From: an uncultured Acidobacteriaceae bacterium
Lineage (GTDB): Bacteria; Acidobacteriota; Terriglobia; Terriglobales; Acidobacteriaceae
NCBI GenBank assembly: GCA_937879855.1
Contig: CALFMO010000011.1
Coordinates: forward strand, 41,551-105,550
DNA length: 64,000 nt
Direction: 5' to 3'
Shown: one piece after another, positions 1-9,401 of the stretch
Numbering within the stretch: position 1 is the stretch's first letter
How the letters are laid out: every line of letters starts with the position of its first letter
Made by a program: the position numbers and the translations under genes
Notes under the pieces: generated by a model
The model's database searches: none
The model's input: only the letters and a program-made list of their open reading frames with translations
Told to the model about the DNA's origin: nothing

Positions 1-1094
1 ATACCCTCGGCGCCGATCTCCGCCTTAGCCTGGGCAATCTCGATTTCGCTGACTTGTTCGCACGCACCCGAAGTGGCTTCCAGAACATGGACTGCCTTCT
101 TCCACGAAGCGGGGTTGCCGATTCGAACCGCAGTGGCGCGAGTCTCGGCCTGCACGCTGATCAGGCGTTTGCCCGCAGCCTCGCGCAGAGTTCGCACCAG
201 CGCATTCGCCCCTTCCGCCTGAATCACCGATAACTTCGGCAGGCGAGAAATCAGACCCAAGTCGCGCATTTCCACCAGCGCTTTGCCGATCGCCGAACTA
301 TTTCCCAGATTGCCGCCGGGGACAATGATGTGGTCTGGCGGCTGCCAGTCGAGTTGTTCCAGCAATTCGAGCGCGAGCGTCTTCTGGCCTTCGAGGCGAA
401 ACGGATTGATCGAATTTAGCTGGTAGACCGGCGCGCGCGAAACCAGTTCCTGCAGCAGGCGCAAGCAACCGTCGAAATCGGTGCGCAGCTGGCAGGTCAC
501 TGCGCCGTAGTCGAGCGCCTGCGAAAGTTTGCTCCAGGAAATCTTGCCTTCGGGAACCAGCACCAGGCTGCGCATGCCACCTCGCGCCGCGTAGGCGGCC
601 ATCGAGGCGGAGGTATTTCCGGTAGACGCGCAGGCCACCCAGCGGAATCCGGCGACCCGCGCGAAGGTAGCAGCGACGGTCATGCCGGCGTCTTTGAACG
701 AACCGGTGGGATTCAGTCCCTGATGTTTGGCAAACAGTCGCGGCACACCGGTGATGCGGGCGCATTGCGGCAGTTCGTACAGTGGCGTGTTGCCCTCGCG
801 CAGAGTGATGGCTTGCTCTTCGCGGGCAAGGGCGGGAAGCGCCTCGCGAAAGCGCCACACCCCGCTCTGATCAATGGCCGACTGCGAGAGCCGCCGCTGG
901 CGCCAAGCGTCTTTTAAATTTCGCGCCTCGGGCGCAGTTTCTTTCCAGAGCGGGTAGGTAATTTCCAGCAGATCTCCGCAGTGGGAACACCGGAAATTCT
1001 GGCTGGCGTTGTCGCTCAGATCGCCGCACGCGATGCAACGGAAGCGGAAGGCCGCTTGGCGCACGTCCGGCGTAGAAGTGGAGAGATTAGGCAT
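1..1094 (-). CDS. thrC: Threonine synthase (C-terminus cut by window edge)
   Basis: PLP-dependent enzyme converting O-phosphohomoserine to threonine in the cytoplasm. Only the first ~364 codons lie in the window; the gene runs off the left edge. The N-terminus carries a zinc-ribbon-like set of cysteines (C20, C23, C36, C39), followed by the fold-type II PLP domain. The Schiff-base lysine K134 is in an NPTGSFKDAG motif and the phosphate-binding loop reads GGNLGNSSA near residue 266. The start is the ATG at 1094, only 9 bp after the cupin stop, so the two genes probably share a transcript. Family assignment is firm. Subtype (long archaeal/Gram-positive-like form with N-terminal metal ribbon) is inferred from the cysteine pattern. 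Confidence 0.93.
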   Translation of the reverse strand, partial: MPNLSTSTPDVRQAAFRFRCIACGDLSDNASQNFRCSHCGDLLEITYPLWKETAPEARNLKDAWRQRRLSQSAIDQSGVWRFREALPALAREEQAITLREGNTPLYELPQCARITGVPRLFAKHQGLNPTGSFKDAGMTVAATFARVAGFRWVACASTGNTSASMAAYAARGGMRSLVLVPEGKISWSKLSQALDYGAVTCQLRTDFDGCLRLLQELVSRAPVYQLNSINPFRLEGQKTLALELLEQLDWQPPDHIIVPGGNLGNSSAIGKALVEMRDLGLISRLPKLSVIQAEGANALVRTLREAAGKRLISVQAETRATAVRIGNPASWKKAVHVLEATSGACEQVSEIEIAQAKAEIGAEG

Positions 1095-1103
1095 GGGCCG
1101 GCG

Positions 1104-1571
1104 CTATTTCTTCTCTCGCAGGTACAAGTCGGTCTTGTTAATCCAGTCGGCGCGCGGAGGATTGAACACATCTAGATCAACCGTATCTTCCATCGCCTCG
1201 GCTTTGTGCGGCATGTGCGCCGGGATGCAGAGCACTTCGCCCGCATGTACCACAATCTCCTTGCCGTCGATCCAAAACTTGAGGGCTCCGTCAAGAATGT
1301 AGGTCAGTTGCTCGTTGTGGTGGCTGTGCTCGGGAACGATGCAGCCCTTCTTGAGCAACACACGCGCCAGCATGATTTCCTGTCCCACCACGAACTGCCG
1401 CTGCAGCAGCGGGTTCAGCTCTTCGAGCGGGATCGTGTGCCACGGAATGTATTGCAAAGCAGCGGTACCCGCAGCATGTTTGGTAACGGCGCGTTTTGCG
1501 CGCGAATGAGACTTCGTAAGTTTCGCTCCAGCACGCCTCTTCGATAGTGCCTTCGATTTTGTCTTCGCCAT
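1104..1571 (-). CDS. Cupin-domain protein
   Basis: 155-residue protein. Residues ~1-35 are a lysine/arginine-rich low-complexity tail. Residues ~65-150 form a single cupin_2 barrel: metal-binding motif 1 (PEHSHHNEQLTYILDG) and a weaker motif 2 (GEVLCIPAHMPHKAEA) are both visible, so a bound divalent metal is likely. Substrate unknown. Cupins of this size are often small sugar or hormone-like binding proteins or dioxygenase relatives. It lies directly upstream of threonine synthase on the same strand with a 9-bp gap, which suggests co-transcription but gives no clear functional link. The basic tail is unusual and could bind nucleic acid or be an extension from an early start; the first ATG is kept. 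Confidence 0.75.
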   Translation of the reverse strand: MAKTKSKALSKRRAGAKLTKSHSRAKRAVTKHAAGTAALQYIPWHTIPLEELNPLLQRQFVVGQEIMLARVLLKKGCIVPEHSHHNEQLTYILDGALKFWIDGKEIVVHAGEVLCIPAHMPHKAEAMEDTVDLDVFNPPRADWINKTDLYLREKK

Positions 1572-1681
1572 AGTGCCGCCCTCTCTGACACGACCAGCCT
1601 TACATCGTAGAATACTGGCCTTGACTAGGATTTGCTCAGCGATCTCCGCGATTTCTCAGCGTTCTTTGCAGTCAAAAGCTT

Positions 1682-2470
1682 TCACAGCCCTTTATACATG
1701 CCGCCATCCACCAGCATGGTCTGCCCCGTCACATAAGACGCGCGCTCCGACGCCAGCCACACGATGCTCTCGGCGACCTCGCGCGGCTCTCCCAGCCGTT
1801 TAAGCGGAGCCTCGGCAGCCCAGGCGTCGAAAAGTTCCCGCTCGTTTTTTCCGGACGCAGAAGATCGCGCCCTCGCCAACTCCTTTAAACGATCCGTCGC
1901 GGTGAAACCGGGCCCGACATTGTTCACCAGAATCCCATCTTTGCCAAACTCGTTGGCCAGGCTCTTGACGAGTCCAACTACGGCCGCCCGAACTGCATTG
2001 GAGAGCACCAGGTCGGCCACCGGCTGCTTGGTCGTGATCGAAGTGATCGTAATGATTCGGCCCCATTGCTTGCGCTGCATATGAGGAATTACTTCGCGCG
2101 CAAAATAAACCGTGCTGAGGAAATTCAGCTCCAGCGCACGCTGCCAATCCTCCAGTGTGGCCGACAGGAACCCTTTGGCAGGCGGACCGCCAGCGTTTGT
2201 CACACAAATATCGACACTCCCGAACTCCCTTGCCACCGCGGCGACGAATCGGCCGACCGCAGCCGAGTCGCCAACGTCCAAAGGTTCTGCGAAGACCTCC
2301 GCGCCGTGCTTTTTTCTGATTTGTTCCGCCGCGGTCTCGAGCGTTTGCGGGTTGCGCGCGCACATGGCGACCCGGCAGCCCTCGGTTGCGAAGGCCTCGG
2401 CAGTGGCAAGGCCAATCCCCTGGCTGGACGCGGCCACCAGGGCGACGCGGTTTCTCAAACCTAACTCCAT
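1682..2470 (-). CDS. Atypical SDR-family oxidoreductase (FabG-like, lacks YxxxK)
   Basis: 262-residue short-chain dehydrogenase/reductase. The Rossmann nucleotide site is present (SSQGIGLA at 15-22, TNAGG at 91-95) and so is the catalytic-serine position S144. The usual Tyr-x-x-x-Lys is absent: alignment on the following KSLA helix puts Ser157 at the Tyr position and Arg161 at the Lys position (SNAVR). Annotation pipelines would call it 3-oxoacyl-ACP reductase or glucose 1-dehydrogenase. The missing catalytic pair makes ordinary SDR chemistry doubtful. The C-terminus keeps the SDR ending (ASYVTGQTMLVDGG). It is divergently oriented to the PLP enzyme starting at 2560. No substrate can be given. 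Confidence 0.85.
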   Translation of the reverse strand: MELGLRNRVALVAASSQGIGLATAEAFATEGCRVAMCARNPQTLETAAEQIRKKHGAEVFAEPLDVGDSAAVGRFVAAVAREFGSVDICVTNAGGPPAKGFLSATLEDWQRALELNFLSTVYFAREVIPHMQRKQWGRIITITSITTKQPVADLVLSNAVRAAVVGLVKSLANEFGKDGILVNNVGPGFTATDRLKELARARSSASGKNERELFDAWAAEAPLKRLGEPREVAESIVWLASERASYVTGQTMLVDGGMYKGL

Positions 2471-2559
2471 AGCGTGAATGGGGCATTATAAATGGTGCGC
2501 GCTGCGCTTTCCCTTGCCCGCCAGAATCTGCGCGATTAATCTTGAAGAAGCGAGGCAAT

Positions 2560-3759
2560 ATGAAACGGCAAACTCGTCGCCCCGAAACCGCCGCCGTCCA
2601 CGGCGCCGCGGACCTGGAAAAGAAACACGGTCCGGTCTCCACCCCCATCTATCAAACCTCGACCTTCGAAGTCACCGACAACGACGAGCAAGAGCGCGTG
2701 ACGACTACCGACCGCTACTACACGCGCTGGGGGAATCCCACGAACACGGCTGCCGAACGGGCGGTCGCCGCCATCGAGGGCGTTGAGGCGGCCCGCACCT
2801 TCGCGTCCGGCATGGGCGCAATCACCACCACCATCCTGGCTTTGCTCAAGGCGGGCGATCACGTAGTCGCACAGCGCGACATCTATGGCGGAGTCACAAA
2901 GTTCTTTACGCAATGGCTCCCCAAGATGGGGATTGAAACGACTTTCGTCGATACCAATGACCACGAACAGCAGGCCCAGGTAATCCGGCCCAAGACGCGA
3001 CTGCTCTACCTTGAGTCGCCCACTAATCCCTCGCTGCGCGTGGTCGACTTTAAGAAAGCTGTAGCCCTGGCCCGCCAGCACCACCTGATCACCATGATCG
3101 ACAGCACCTTCGGCACGCCCATCAACCAGCACCCGGCGGAGTACGGTATCGACATAGTCATGCACTCTGGTACGAAGTATTTAAGCGGGCATGCGGACTT
3201 GACCTGCGGCGTGGTCGCGGGGCGCAGCGAACTGATGGAACAATTGTGGGAAACACGGACAACACTGGGCAATTGCATGGATCCGCATGCTTCGTGGCTG
3301 CTCATCCGCGGCCTGAAGACGCTCGCCGTGCGTGTAGCGCGCCAGAACGAAAACGCACTGCGTGTCGCAGAATTTCTCGAGCAACACGCCAAAGTGCGAC
3401 GCGTGTACTACCCCTTCCTGAAGAGCCATCCGCAGTACACCATTGCGCGCGAACAAATGAGTGGCGGCGGCGGCATGGTCACGTTTGAGGTCGAAGGCAC
3501 GGGCGAGGACGCGCGCCGGGTGAGCGAAGCGATGCGACTCTTCACCCTGGCCACAAGCCTGGGCGGCGTGGAATCGCTGGTGTCGATTCCTGTGCTGACC
3601 TCGCACGCCATGATCTCCGCCGATCAGCGCGAAAAGATGGGCGTCACCGAGCAGATGGTGCGGCTATCCGTCGGGATCGAAAGTGCCGACGATCTGATCG
3701 CCGATTTAGAGCACGCGCTCGAAGCCGCCGGCGCTCGCCAGTCCGTGCCAGTAGGGTAG
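2560..3759 (+). CDS. Cys/Met-metabolism PLP-dependent enzyme (cystathionine gamma-synthase / lyase family)
   Basis: 399-residue fold-type I PLP enzyme of trans-sulfuration. The YYTRWGNPT substrate/PLP segment is near residue 54 and the PLP lysine (about K206) sits in SGTKYLSGH. Members act as cystathionine gamma-synthase, cystathionine gamma-lyase, O-acetyl/succinylhomoserine sulfhydrylase or methionine gamma-lyase; sequence alone does not decide which. I chose the ATG at 2560, preceded by a GAGG four bases upstream, over the in-frame TTG at 2542, which would add six residues. Neighbouring threonine synthase uses the same homoserine-derived precursors, fitting a methionine/threonine setting. 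Confidence 0.9.
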   Translation: MKRQTRRPETAAVHGAADLEKKHGPVSTPIYQTSTFEVTDNDEQERVTTTDRYYTRWGNPTNTAAERAVAAIEGVEAARTFASGMGAITTTILALLKAGDHVVAQRDIYGGVTKFFTQWLPKMGIETTFVDTNDHEQQAQVIRPKTRLLYLESPTNPSLRVVDFKKAVALARQHHLITMIDSTFGTPINQHPAEYGIDIVMHSGTKYLSGHADLTCGVVAGRSELMEQLWETRTTLGNCMDPHASWLLIRGLKTLAVRVARQNENALRVAEFLEQHAKVRRVYYPFLKSHPQYTIAREQMSGGGGMVTFEVEGTGEDARRVSEAMRLFTLATSLGGVESLVSIPVLTSHAMISADQREKMGVTEQMVRLSVGIESADDLIADLEHALEAAGARQSVPVG

Positions 3760-3899
3760 GACGTTCTCGTCAGTCAGCGGTCGGGGGTTATTCTCCGGGT
3801 TCTCCGCGCAATCTCGGCGCGCTCCGCGGTTAAAGGCTTTTGTCTTTTAAAAACTTTTCTCTTAAGGCGACCAACGCTCAGGCGATGTTGTCCTCCCAG

Positions 3900-3926
3900 A
3901 AAAAACTGGCCTCTTGCGAGACCAGT
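3900..3926 (-). terminator. Rho-independent terminator of TonB receptor 1
   Basis: Read on the minus strand: an interrupted stem (ACTGG/CCAGT plus CTC/GAG with one mismatch, loop of 4) followed by six T. It starts 24 bp after the receptor stop codon. Confidence 0.75.
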
Positions 3927-3950
3927 TCTGCACTCTGGGGGAAATTCTGT

Positions 3951-6900
3951 CTAGAAGCTGAACCGCGCTCCGAACTGGAACTGCCGCGGAGTGTTGATCG
4001 TATTGGTGAGCGGACCGAATGGCGCTCCGCCGCTTGCTGCCATATCTTGTACGGTCGGCATTCCGAACTGCGCTTTGTTGGCCACGTTGTAGGAGGAGAT
4101 ATCGAATCGGATATCCTTGTTCTCTCCTAGCTTGAAAATTTTATAGATAGAAAGATCCAGGTTGCGTGCGCCCATGGTGCGGACGCTGTCGAGGTATGCG
4201 GGAGCGTTCCCCGGGACAAATGGGCTGGCGGGATATGCAAAGCAGCTGTTGTTAACCCATTGGTTCACGGACCGCGTAAAACCGCTCGCCGGATTGCAGA
4301 TCAGATTCGGCCGCTGATCGAAGTACGAAACGGCTGATACGTTCGGAATGTTTGATCCCACCGTCGGTGAAGCAATGGGAATGCCCGAGCCGAGATAGAG
4401 GATGCCATTCACCACCCAACCCCCTGCGATGGCATTTGCAATCCCATTCAGATTCACCTTCTGGCCTTTGCCGATGGGCAAGTCGTACGAGGCCTGGCCA
4501 GTGAATACGTATCTGACATCCTGCGCACTAACAGAGTGCTCGTACCTCAAATCCTTCCAGTCCTGAGGCCGGGCCACGTGGGAACCTACAAAACCCAAGG
4601 GAGGATAATCGTCGTCGGTCATGATCTTTCCCCAGGTAAAAGTGGTGAGTGTCGTGAAGTGGTTGGTCAGCCTCTTCTGAACTTTGGCTTGCATGGAACT
4701 GTATTCCGAATCGCCTGCTGGATAGCCGTGAATGACGACGCCGTTGCCGTCACCGTACCCTCCGCTGCCAAATTGGGGGAAGGGTTGCAGCGCGACCCAC
4801 AAGGGGACCGTGGAAGCTCCATTGAAGTTGTTGGTGGAAGGCTGAATGGGTGCCCAAGTGTTGGGGACCATCTGGCACGACGGACTGGAGGTATCGACGC
4901 ACAACGAAGCGCCGTATTTCTGGATCGTAGCTAAATTAGGATCGTTCAGATCGACGCTGCTAAAGGGCAGAAAAAGTCCCCGGCTCCCTACATACCCCAA
5001 ACTGACGATGACTTGATGGGGCAGTTCATATTCCACGGCGACGTTGAAATTGTAGGTCGTGGGCGTGCGCTGCGAGCGTAAAACGGTATTCAAAGTTGTG
5101 CCCAAATTATTTGCCAGACCCGCCGGCGCGGAGGTGAAAACCGGGACCACTCCACCTGGAAAGGGATTGCTGAGGGAAAAGGGGGCCGTGTAGACCCCAG
5201 GTGCGGGTGTTGAACATCCCGAGGCGGCGTTGAAGACCGTATTGCCATCTGCGTTCAAGCAGGTGGCATTCCAGGTGGTGCTGGAAGAGAAACCATCGGT
5301 GTTGGCGCTGGCGCTGGCTACGTTATGAGTACTGGGGCCGTAGTAGAAGCCTGCGCCTCCGCGCAGCACCAGGTGGGCAATGGGCTGCCAGGCGAAACCC
5401 AGGCGAGGTCCAAAGTCGTGCAGATTTGCTGAAAAGGGAGAACGATTGCTACCGTTGACGTAGACTTCAGCGCCGGTGTACGAGACGCCATTGAACGTGT
5501 TGCTTACGTTAGGATTGAAGTACTCCATCCGGTTGAACCGCTCGTTACGCCCTCCAAAGATGTCCCAGCGCAGGCCGGCGGTAATGGTCAAAGACTTTGA
5601 CGCGTGATATGTATCTTCAAAAAAAGCCGCATAGTAGGGGTTGGACTCAGCCGCGAAAATATCTTTGGTGAAATTCGGGTAGCCGATATTTCCCTCGGAG
5701 CCGGGCGACATGCCCATACCCACCAGAATCGAGGCGAAATCGCTGCCGCCCGAGCCACTTGACACGGATTGATCCGTCGCAGTGATGTCGAAGCCGTATG
5801 CGCCCGCCGCGGCTGGCGGCTGGCCAACATTAAGGTAGCGCTTCATCCACTCGAAGCCGGTCGAGAACTCATGCTTCCCCCAAATTTTTGTGACGGTCGC
5901 GTTGGCATCGCTGTTCTCGCTGGCATAAACGAACGTATTGTAGTCACCGGTACCGCCGATACCGTTACCCGGGCCTGGATAATCGTTGAAGATCATGAAG
6001 GGGAGTTGTTTAAAAGCCTGCTCCGCTGACAGCGAAGAGGGGAAACCTAGTTTCGTAATGTCAGTGCTGCTGTAGGATGGCGGCCCTCCCTGGTTCTCGT
6101 AGTGGCGCGTAAAGGAATAGCGCAAGTTCAGCACAGTCGAGGAGTTGAGGGTCAAGTCGTCGGCAACCAGTATGTTGCGAGCATTCGTAACGTTCTGCGC
6201 GTAGTTGAAATCCCAACCCGGGGGAGGAAAAACGTTGGCCGTGGAGAAGATCAGTTTGTCGTACGAGAAGCGGGTGAAAAGTCGCTGCTTTTCGCTCTTG
6301 GCCCAATCCACGCGGACGTCGAATCGGTGACCTTTGAACGGATCCAGTCCCGGCAAGCCGAAGTTATCCGTGACATCCGTGGTCGCTGAGTCGCATGTGG
6401 TGGGACTAGGGACATTGCACTTGGGAAAGTGCGACAGATACAACAACCCGATGGGATTCGGGTTGGTAATTTTGTTGCCGGGAAATGGCTGCCGGGTACC
6501 GTCGGGATTGTCAGGTTGAGTTGGGTCATAAATGGTGAAACCCATGGCCGAAAAGTCTCCGGTCCTTTCGGCGCTCGTTGGAACGGTGAAATAGTCGATG
6601 CCCTCGAACTGCTGCTGTTGCGTGTCCTCGTAATCCGCGAAGAAGAAAAGTTTGTCTTTCTTAATCGGGCCACCGATGGCGCCACCCTCCTGGTAACGAT
6701 GAAAGTCAGGAGGCGTGTTGCTCAAGCCCTGCTGTGTCTCGCTTAGCTTATTAAAGTACTCGTTCGCCGACAAAGCGTTCGGTCGGAATACCCCGAAGAC
6801 GTCACCATGAAACCGATTGCTGCCGGATTTACTTACCAGGCTGATCACGCCCGCGGCACCGCTCTGGTAAGAAGCCGGAGTGTTCTGGGTCTCGACGCGA

Positions 6901-7631
6901 ACTTCCTGAACCCCATCCTCCGGAATGTTCATTGCCGGAATGATGGCGCCTGAATTGTTCTCAGCGATTCCGATGGGGCTACCATCGAGCATGTAATAGA
7001 CGGATCCGACGATGGAACCGTTAATCGTCGCGGAGGAGACGTCGACTCCCGGACGCCCGATCGAAATATTCTGAACCGACTGCATCGAGTCGCTTGAGTT
7101 GGGCGAACCGTTAACCGGAATCACGCCCGCACTCAGTTGGACCAGATCGTAAACGTTGCGGTACAGCAAGGGGACACGATCAATCTGCTCGGCGGGGATA
7201 AGCGTTCCCACAGTGGAATTGGTGGCTTCCACCAGATCGGCTGTTCCCGTCACGGTCACGGACTCGGTCGAGGCGCCGACCTTGAGCGTGATGTCGGCCT
7301 CGGTGGTCTGATCGACGTTGACCGTAATCTTGTCTTGGGTAATGCTGGCAAAACCGGATTGGTTGACCGTCACCTGGTACATCCCGGGGTTGAGTGAGAT
7401 GAAGCTGTAGAGTCCGGCGCCGCTGGTGACCGTGTGCTGGATCCCTCCCGTGGCCTTGTTGAGCAACGTCACCGGCGCTCCGGGAACGACGGCGCCATTG
7501 GGATCGGTGACCGTGCCGCTGATGCTGCCTCTGCCGGCTTGGGCAAGTGCAAGGGAACTCGCGCACAGAAAAAGAATGCAAACTGCGAGACAATTCCGCA
7601 CAGACGCGACAACCCGATTTTTTCTCGACAT
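3951..7631 (-). CDS. Oar-type TonB-dependent receptor 1
   Basis: 1226-residue outer-membrane protein. Residues 1-31 form a signal peptide (basic start, CILFLCASSLALAQ core). Residues ~34-115 are a carboxypeptidase-regulatory-like (CNA-B-type) domain, followed by a plug segment with VQNISIGRPGVDVSS and a long beta-barrel ending in the aromatic GARFSF. Acidobacterial Oar-like receptors are thought to import large carbohydrate or peptide ligands; the ligand here is unknown. I moved the start to the ATG at 7631, which has a strong GGGAGG and gives a clean signal peptide; an upstream start would add 23 non-secretory residues. The LacI-type regulator upstream on the same strand is its probable controller. 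A TTGACA at 7777-7782 (minus strand) could be a -35, but I see no convincing -10. Confidence 0.93.
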   Translation of the reverse strand: MSRKNRVVASVRNCLAVCILFLCASSLALAQAGRGSISGTVTDPNGAVVPGAPVTLLNKATGGIQHTVTSGAGLYSFISLNPGMYQVTVNQSGFASITQDKITVNVDQTTEADITLKVGASTESVTVTGTADLVEATNSTVGTLIPAEQIDRVPLLYRNVYDLVQLSAGVIPVNGSPNSSDSMQSVQNISIGRPGVDVSSATINGSIVGSVYYMLDGSPIGIAENNSGAIIPAMNIPEDGVQEVRVETQNTPASYQSGAAGVISLVSKSGSNRFHGDVFGVFRPNALSANEYFNKLSETQQGLSNTPPDFHRYQEGGAIGGPIKKDKLFFFADYEDTQQQQFEGIDYFTVPTSAERTGDFSAMGFTIYDPTQPDNPDGTRQPFPGNKITNPNPIGLLYLSHFPKCNVPSPTTCDSATTDVTDNFGLPGLDPFKGHRFDVRVDWAKSEKQRLFTRFSYDKLIFSTANVFPPPGWDFNYAQNVTNARNILVADDLTLNSSTVLNLRYSFTRHYENQGGPPSYSSTDITKLGFPSSLSAEQAFKQLPFMIFNDYPGPGNGIGGTGDYNTFVYASENSDANATVTKIWGKHEFSTGFEWMKRYLNVGQPPAAAGAYGFDITATDQSVSSGSGGSDFASILVGMGMSPGSEGNIGYPNFTKDIFAAESNPYYAAFFEDTYHASKSLTITAGLRWDIFGGRNERFNRMEYFNPNVSNTFNGVSYTGAEVYVNGSNRSPFSANLHDFGPRLGFAWQPIAHLVLRGGAGFYYGPSTHNVASASANTDGFSSSTTWNATCLNADGNTVFNAASGCSTPAPGVYTAPFSLSNPFPGGVVPVFTSAPAGLANNLGTTLNTVLRSQRTPTTYNFNVAVEYELPHQVIVSLGYVGSRGLFLPFSSVDLNDPNLATIQKYGASLCVDTSSPSCQMVPNTWAPIQPSTNNFNGASTVPLWVALQPFPQFGSGGYGDGNGVVIHGYPAGDSEYSSMQAKVQKRLTNHFTTLTTFTWGKIMTDDDYPPLGFVGSHVARPQDWKDLRYEHSVSAQDVRYVFTGQASYDLPIGKGQKVNLNGIANAIAGGWVVNGILYLGSGIPIASPTVGSNIPNVSAVSYFDQRPNLICNPASGFTRSVNQWVNNSCFAYPASPFVPGNAPAYLDSVRTMGARNLDLSIYKIFKLGENKDIRFDISSYNVANKAQFGMPTVQDMAASGGAPFGPLTNTINTPRQFQFGARFSF

Positions 7632-7827
7632 GACCACCTCCCAATCCCAAACTCGCGACCCGACATTCACGCGGTCGGCTCCTCGTTCTTCGGAAGACAC
7701 TACTTCCAGGTGGCAGGAACGACCTGTGACCTGGGGTTATTAAATCGTATGAATACTGCGTTTTTTGGATATAAACTGTCAAGGAAAATGTGGGCTGGGG
7801 TGCATCCCCGTTCGCAACGCGAGTGCG

Positions 7828-8874
7828 TTACAGAGGGCTGCGCGTCGACTCGCGCACCACTAATTCCGGCGCGACTTTGCGGTGTGTGGCGATGATTTCA
7901 CGCTTTTCCAGTACCCCATTGATCCCGTCCACCACGATCCCTACAGCGGACGCTCCCATCGCTTCCATCGGCTGGCGCACGGTGGTGAGTGATGGCGTGT
8001 ATAGAGCCGAACTGGCGATGTCATCGAACCCAATCACGGAACAGTGTTCAGGCACTCCTATGCCCGCCTTGCTCAATGCCCGAATCGTCCCGAAGGCGCT
8101 CATATCATCGAACGCCAGCAGCGCGGTGAAAACGCGCTTCTGCCGGATCAGTTCTTCGGTGAGCTTATAACCCGATTCGAAGCTCGACATGGGATCGCGC
8201 GATTCAGGAAGCTCCACGACCAGGCGGGGATCAAGCTCCAGTTCGCACTCTTTGGCGCAAGTGCGGATGCCGCGCCAGCGAGGCGCGCTGTCGGTGAGCG
8301 CCTTGGGCCCACGGATGACTGCGATCTTGCGATGACCGAGCGAGTAGAGGTGTTCGAGCGCCATGTGGCCGCCCATTTCGTTGTCGACGATGACCGAACT
8401 CATTGAATCCGTATTCAGTTCACAGCCGATCATCGCGGTCGGGATGCTGCTCTTTTCCAGATCGCCGAGCAGGTTGATATCGAGCACGAGCCAGTTGGCC
8501 AGAACAATCAGGCCTTCGATGCGGCGATCAAGAAGCATTTCCAGGTAGCGCTCGAAACGGCTGCGCTCGTTGTGGACATCAGTGAGAATGGGAAGATACG
8601 ACGACTGATACAGAGTATTTTCGATACCGCGCAGCACCAGCGTGCAATACGGATCCGTCATATCGAAGACCATGACACCCACCGTATGGCTCCGCTTGCT
8701 GCGTAGAGAGCGTGCGAACTGGTTAGGCCGGTATCCAAGTTTCTGCGCCGCACGTTCAATGCGCTTCTTCGTCACCGCCGGAATGTAGCGGGCTAATGGC
8801 GCGTTGTTGAGCACGATCGACACGGTGGTCGACGAAAACCCGCTCTCCTTCGCCACGTCTCGAATGGTCACCAT
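7828..8874 (-). CDS. LacI-family transcriptional regulator
   Basis: 348 residues. The N-terminal LacI helix-turn-helix (TIRDVAKESGFSSTTVSIVLN) and hinge (YRPNQFARSLRS) are clear, followed by a periplasmic-binding-protein-like effector domain typical of sugar sensors. The start is the ATG at 8874, because the HTH begins right after it; an upstream in-frame start would add 66 residues with no domain. It precedes TonB receptor 1 by 196 bp on the same strand. In Acidobacteriota LacI regulators commonly sit next to such receptors, so local control of polysaccharide or sugar uptake is a reasonable inference. Confidence 0.92.
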   Translation of the reverse strand: MVTIRDVAKESGFSSTTVSIVLNNAPLARYIPAVTKKRIERAAQKLGYRPNQFARSLRSKRSHTVGVMVFDMTDPYCTLVLRGIENTLYQSSYLPILTDVHNERSRFERYLEMLLDRRIEGLIVLANWLVLDINLLGDLEKSSIPTAMIGCELNTDSMSSVIVDNEMGGHMALEHLYSLGHRKIAVIRGPKALTDSAPRWRGIRTCAKECELELDPRLVVELPESRDPMSSFESGYKLTEELIRQKRVFTALLAFDDMSAFGTIRALSKAGIGVPEHCSVIGFDDIASSALYTPSLTTVRQPMEAMGASAVGIVVDGINGVLEKREIIATHRKVAPELVVRESTRSPL

Positions 8875-9401
8875 CGCAGACCTTGCCCCGTCCGAACCAT
8901 GTAGGACAGCCGTCTCGCCTGTCCGCTTCTGATCTTGCTGAATGCGATTTCCGGAGCGTCGCAGTTGGCGCTCACGACTGAAAGCGACCCTGCATTCGCG
9001 GACACTACAGCAGAGAGCCATACCACTGTCAAGGGCGCCAATCACATTCGCGACAACCGCAAAACTAAACAACTCATCGAAGCTAGGGATGTTTTATCTA
9101 AATACCGCATGTTTGTTGGCGATTGCGATCTGATTCTCGAGCAAGACGGTTCAGCCCTGTGTGACCCAGCCGCGAAGCGGCGCAAGAATGCAGCCCACGG
9201 CGCAAACCGTGGTACAGACTACATGGCCCTGCCTTCGTTCACAAAGCAGAGTCAGAAGCACACTTCGCTTGAGCCGGACATCGCACTCAACCACGCGGTG
9301 ATACACTCGACGGTTAGAGAGACCTTACCCGCGACGACTGTCTCTCCCGTTCCCGCCGTACACGCGACCGTCGTATTCCGTTCTCGCAGGAGGTACCAAT
9401 C
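8875..9401. other. Intergenic region between divergent lacI-type and asmA-like genes
   Basis: 527 bp without a convincing gene. It must hold the promoters of both divergent genes. It contains a GGACAG/CTGTCC palindrome (8904-8924). The long plus-strand open frame across 8935-9405 is compositionally unlike a protein and overlaps the asmA-like start. I found no unambiguous -35/-10 pair. Confidence 0.5.
8904..8924. repeat. Intergenic palindrome (GGACAG...CTGTCC)
   Basis: GGACAG...CTGTCC arms enclosing CCGTCTCGC. Member of the set of short GC-rich intergenic palindromes in this window; no T-run follows. Confidence 0.5.
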
